Part shown: positions 31,820 to 33,360 of the stretch, piece after piece
How the letters are laid out: every line of letters begins with the position of its first letter
Numbering within the stretch: position 1 is the first letter of the stretch
NCBI GenBank assembly: GCA_017482945.1
Contig: JAFUMF010000006.1
Span: 1-33,360 of the forward strand
DNA from: Lachnospiraceae bacterium
GTDB lineage: Bacteria; Bacillota; Clostridia; Lachnospirales; Lachnospiraceae
Direction of reading: 5' to 3'
DNA length: 33,360 bases
Program-made: the position numbers and the translations under genes
The notes under the pieces: generated by a model
Seen by the model: the letters and a program-made list of their open reading frames with translations, nothing else
What the model was told of the DNA's origin: nothing
Databases searched by the model: none

Positions 31820-32581
31820 TTATTCGATTTCAGTTAAATAATCAAGGAACTCTTTTGTCAGCTCCAAATGCGGAGCATTGACAGTAAAACCAAAACAGAG
31901 CACATCGACCAGATCGATGTAGATTTCAGAGAGCAGGTCAGATTCTCTTAAGTCAATGAGAACCGGTACCGGATCGACCATTTTTTCTGGATATCGCATA
32001 TCCGGCGGCACCATGGTCGGAATGATTTCAGGGGTTACCAGTGCTTCTTCCACTTGTCTCTGATAGTCACGGTCGATATAAAGAATATAAGGTTCGTAAA
32101 GTTCCATTTCTTCTTCTGTCAGTACTTCACGGAGATCATAGAAATAATCGCCATATGCGAAGATCGTCATAGCTTCCATATCTCCTGTGATGAAGTCAAT
32201 GGTTCCGCCAGCACACTGAGCCACCAGTCCTTGGATCGTTGCATCGTTAAAGGACGAATCGCCTGAGTGGGCGTAACGGAGTGTAGTATTGAATTCTGCT
32301 TTATTTTCATTCAGATCAATTTGCTGTTCTGTTAAAAAGTTTTCTCCCAAATCCAGAACCTGCTCCTCAGCCAGAATATTGTACTGGTTCAGAAGTGCTC
32401 CGGAGAGAACGATTTCTTTTTCTGTTAATTTCGTATAGGTCAGATTTCCGATAAAAAAGAGGACTGCGATCACCACAAATGCTTCAAATTTATAATAATC
32501 ATAGAAGTATTCGAAAACAGCTCCGCCTTTACCGGCTTTGATTGCCTCATGGATTTTCTTTAATTTTTCCCGGAATGTCAT
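31820..32581 (-). CDS. Unrecognised membrane-anchored protein beside YesL
   Basis: A 253-residue protein with a basic N-terminus, one membrane span (about 34-52, FVVIAVLFFIGNLTYT) and a large soluble C-terminal part. The soluble part is acidic and beta/alpha mixed, with YDLREVLTEEEMELYEPYI and a proline-rich MVPPDMRYPEKM. I do not recognise a family. Its ATG overlaps the stop of the YesL-family gene by 4 bases (ATGA), so the two are translationally coupled and probably work together. It may be an extracytoplasmic partner of a transport system. Confidence 0.7.
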   Translation of the reverse strand: MTFREKLKKIHEAIKAGKGGAVFEYFYDYYKFEAFVVIAVLFFIGNLTYTKLTEKEIVLSGALLNQYNILAEEQVLDLGENFLTEQQIDLNENKAEFNTTLRYAHSGDSSFNDATIQGLVAQCAGGTIDFITGDMEAMTIFAYGDYFYDLREVLTEEEMELYEPYILYIDRDYQRQVEEALVTPEIIPTMVPPDMRYPEKMVDPVPVLIDLRESDLLSEIYIDLVDVLCFGFTVNAPHLELTKEFLDYLTEIE

Positions 32582-33246
32582 AGATCAGATCCTCTCTCAT
32601 CAGCAGGATCTTCCGGTTCCGGAATATAATCCGCAAAAGCTTTTTTCAACTGTTTGCTGTTGTTGTAAGCAATAAAAGCAAACATCAAAAGAACAACGAA
32701 CGGAAGCATCCAGAAGAACAGGGATGTCTGGAACCAGAGCAGCAATAACGGAACTACATTAAGAACCGTAATGAGCAGTGTGGTCGGGAACATATGAATG
32801 ACCATCATCAGCGCTGCATTCTTCATATTTACTTTTACAGGATTATCAAATTTAGCCTGAACCGGGAAAACCCAGCTGAACCACATTGCATACACGATCG
32901 CCACAAGAATCACAACACCCATCAGGATTTTTGCAACAATGGATGTAGAAACATAGGAAAGGGATGCGTCATATGCCAGGAACAGTCCTGCTGCAAGGGC
33001 CACAAGCCAGATGACAGTGGCCTGCTTAAAGTTGTTTTTAAACGCTTTGACGAAATTTTTGAACAGATTTCCTTCTGTTTCGTCAAGCAATTTGAATGTC
33101 ATGGTGTAGAGCGCAGTCAGGGAAGCTCCGATGGTGAAAATCGGAAGACTGAAGAAAATTAATAAGACATTCAGGATCATCAGGTCACCCATTCGGTCCA
33201 TCGCCCTCCATACAGGGTTTTCTGTACTAAAAATTTTTTGGAACAT
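32578..33246 (-). CDS. YesL/DUF624 family membrane protein
   Basis: A 222-residue membrane protein with about five spans. WRAMDRMGDLMILNVLLIFFSLPIFTIGASLTALYTM at the N-terminus has the family's typical order of features, including the LPIFTIG stretch. DUF624 genes usually sit beside carbohydrate ABC transporter or polysaccharide-use genes; none lie inside this window, but the operon may continue beyond its edge. ATG 33246 is preferred because AAAGGATGG lies 6-7 bases upstream; a longer frame to 33318 has no ribosome site. Confidence 0.82.
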   Translation of the reverse strand: MFQKIFSTENPVWRAMDRMGDLMILNVLLIFFSLPIFTIGASLTALYTMTFKLLDETEGNLFKNFVKAFKNNFKQATVIWLVALAAGLFLAYDASLSYVSTSIVAKILMGVVILVAIVYAMWFSWVFPVQAKFDNPVKVNMKNAALMMVIHMFPTTLLITVLNVVPLLLLWFQTSLFFWMLPFVVLLMFAFIAYNNSKQLKKAFADYIPEPEDPADERGSDL

Positions 33247-33345
33247 ATGTAACCATCCTTTGTAAAATTCGTTTATAATCAGGAACCATCCGCCGTGATC
33301 GCTCATCTGGCAATACAATGACAGAACAGTTGACGATTACCATTT

Positions 33346-33351
33346 AGTATA
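33346..33351 (-). promoter_or_regulatory. Possible -10 of the YesL operon
   Basis: Minus strand TATACT. The -35 would fall beyond the right edge, so this cannot be verified. It would give a leader of about 90 bases. Confidence 0.3.
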
Positions 33352-33360
33352 CTACAGATA

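Overview
This window looks like the chromosome of an anaerobic gut Firmicute of the Clostridia, most likely a Lachnospiraceae member. The supporting signs are moderate GC, AGGAGG-type ribosome binding sites, sigma-A promoters of the TTGACA/TATAAT type, a SleB-type cell-wall hydrolase, a SpoIID/LytB-domain protein, a pyrF-pyrK-pyrD-pyrE cluster with a type 1B dihydroorotate dehydrogenase, a cytoplasmic GH29 fucosidase and LrgAB. I see no rRNA, tRNA, CRISPR array, insertion sequence or prophage. The assignment rests on gene content and sequence style only.

Layout, left to right. 1-6313: the 3' end of a YbaK-type deacylase, a secreted SleB-type hydrolase with its own strong promoter, a HAD phosphatase, a probable 6S RNA gene with promoter and 3' hairpin, an AI-2E family permease, and a SpoIID/LytB-domain gene broken by a +1 shift at an A8 run. 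6314-8964: a DUF401 membrane protein and a PHP-domain phosphoesterase, separated by a GC-rich cluster of hairpins. 9093-13142: a 1134-residue molybdoenzyme that joins a DmsB-like four-cluster ferredoxin, a TorD-like chaperone and a DmsA-like catalytic subunit in one chain. It converges on mobA, whose product makes the guanine-dinucleotide form of the cofactor such an enzyme needs; the two genes share a bidirectional terminator. 13374-19389: recQ, a CAP-domain protein (minus strand), an MFS transporter followed by a GH29 alpha-L-fucosidase, and nth.

19408-26899: an XRE/zinc-ribbon regulator with a probable autoregulatory operator, a D-amino-acid aminotransferase, a small alarmone synthetase, a tandem-GNAT protein, then lrgA-lrgB-pepF-nitroreductase, probably one transcription unit. 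27120-30767: the pyrimidine genes pyrF, pyrK, pyrD and pyrE, ending with a 49-residue membrane microprotein. 30999-33246: a VanZ-family gene overlapping a small membrane protein gene, then on the minus strand a YesL/DUF624 gene overlapping an unrecognised membrane-anchored protein gene.

The most unusual item is the DmsB-TorD-DmsA fusion. It would put electron entry, cofactor-loading chaperone and active site in one cytoplasmic polypeptide, with no Tat signal and no membrane anchor, and its catalytic part lacks the first cysteine of the usual N-terminal cluster motif. Other points worth attention are the A8 frameshift, the 6S RNA locus, the pyr-linked microprotein, overlapping dyads in regulatory regions, and terminators built into opposing coding sequences.
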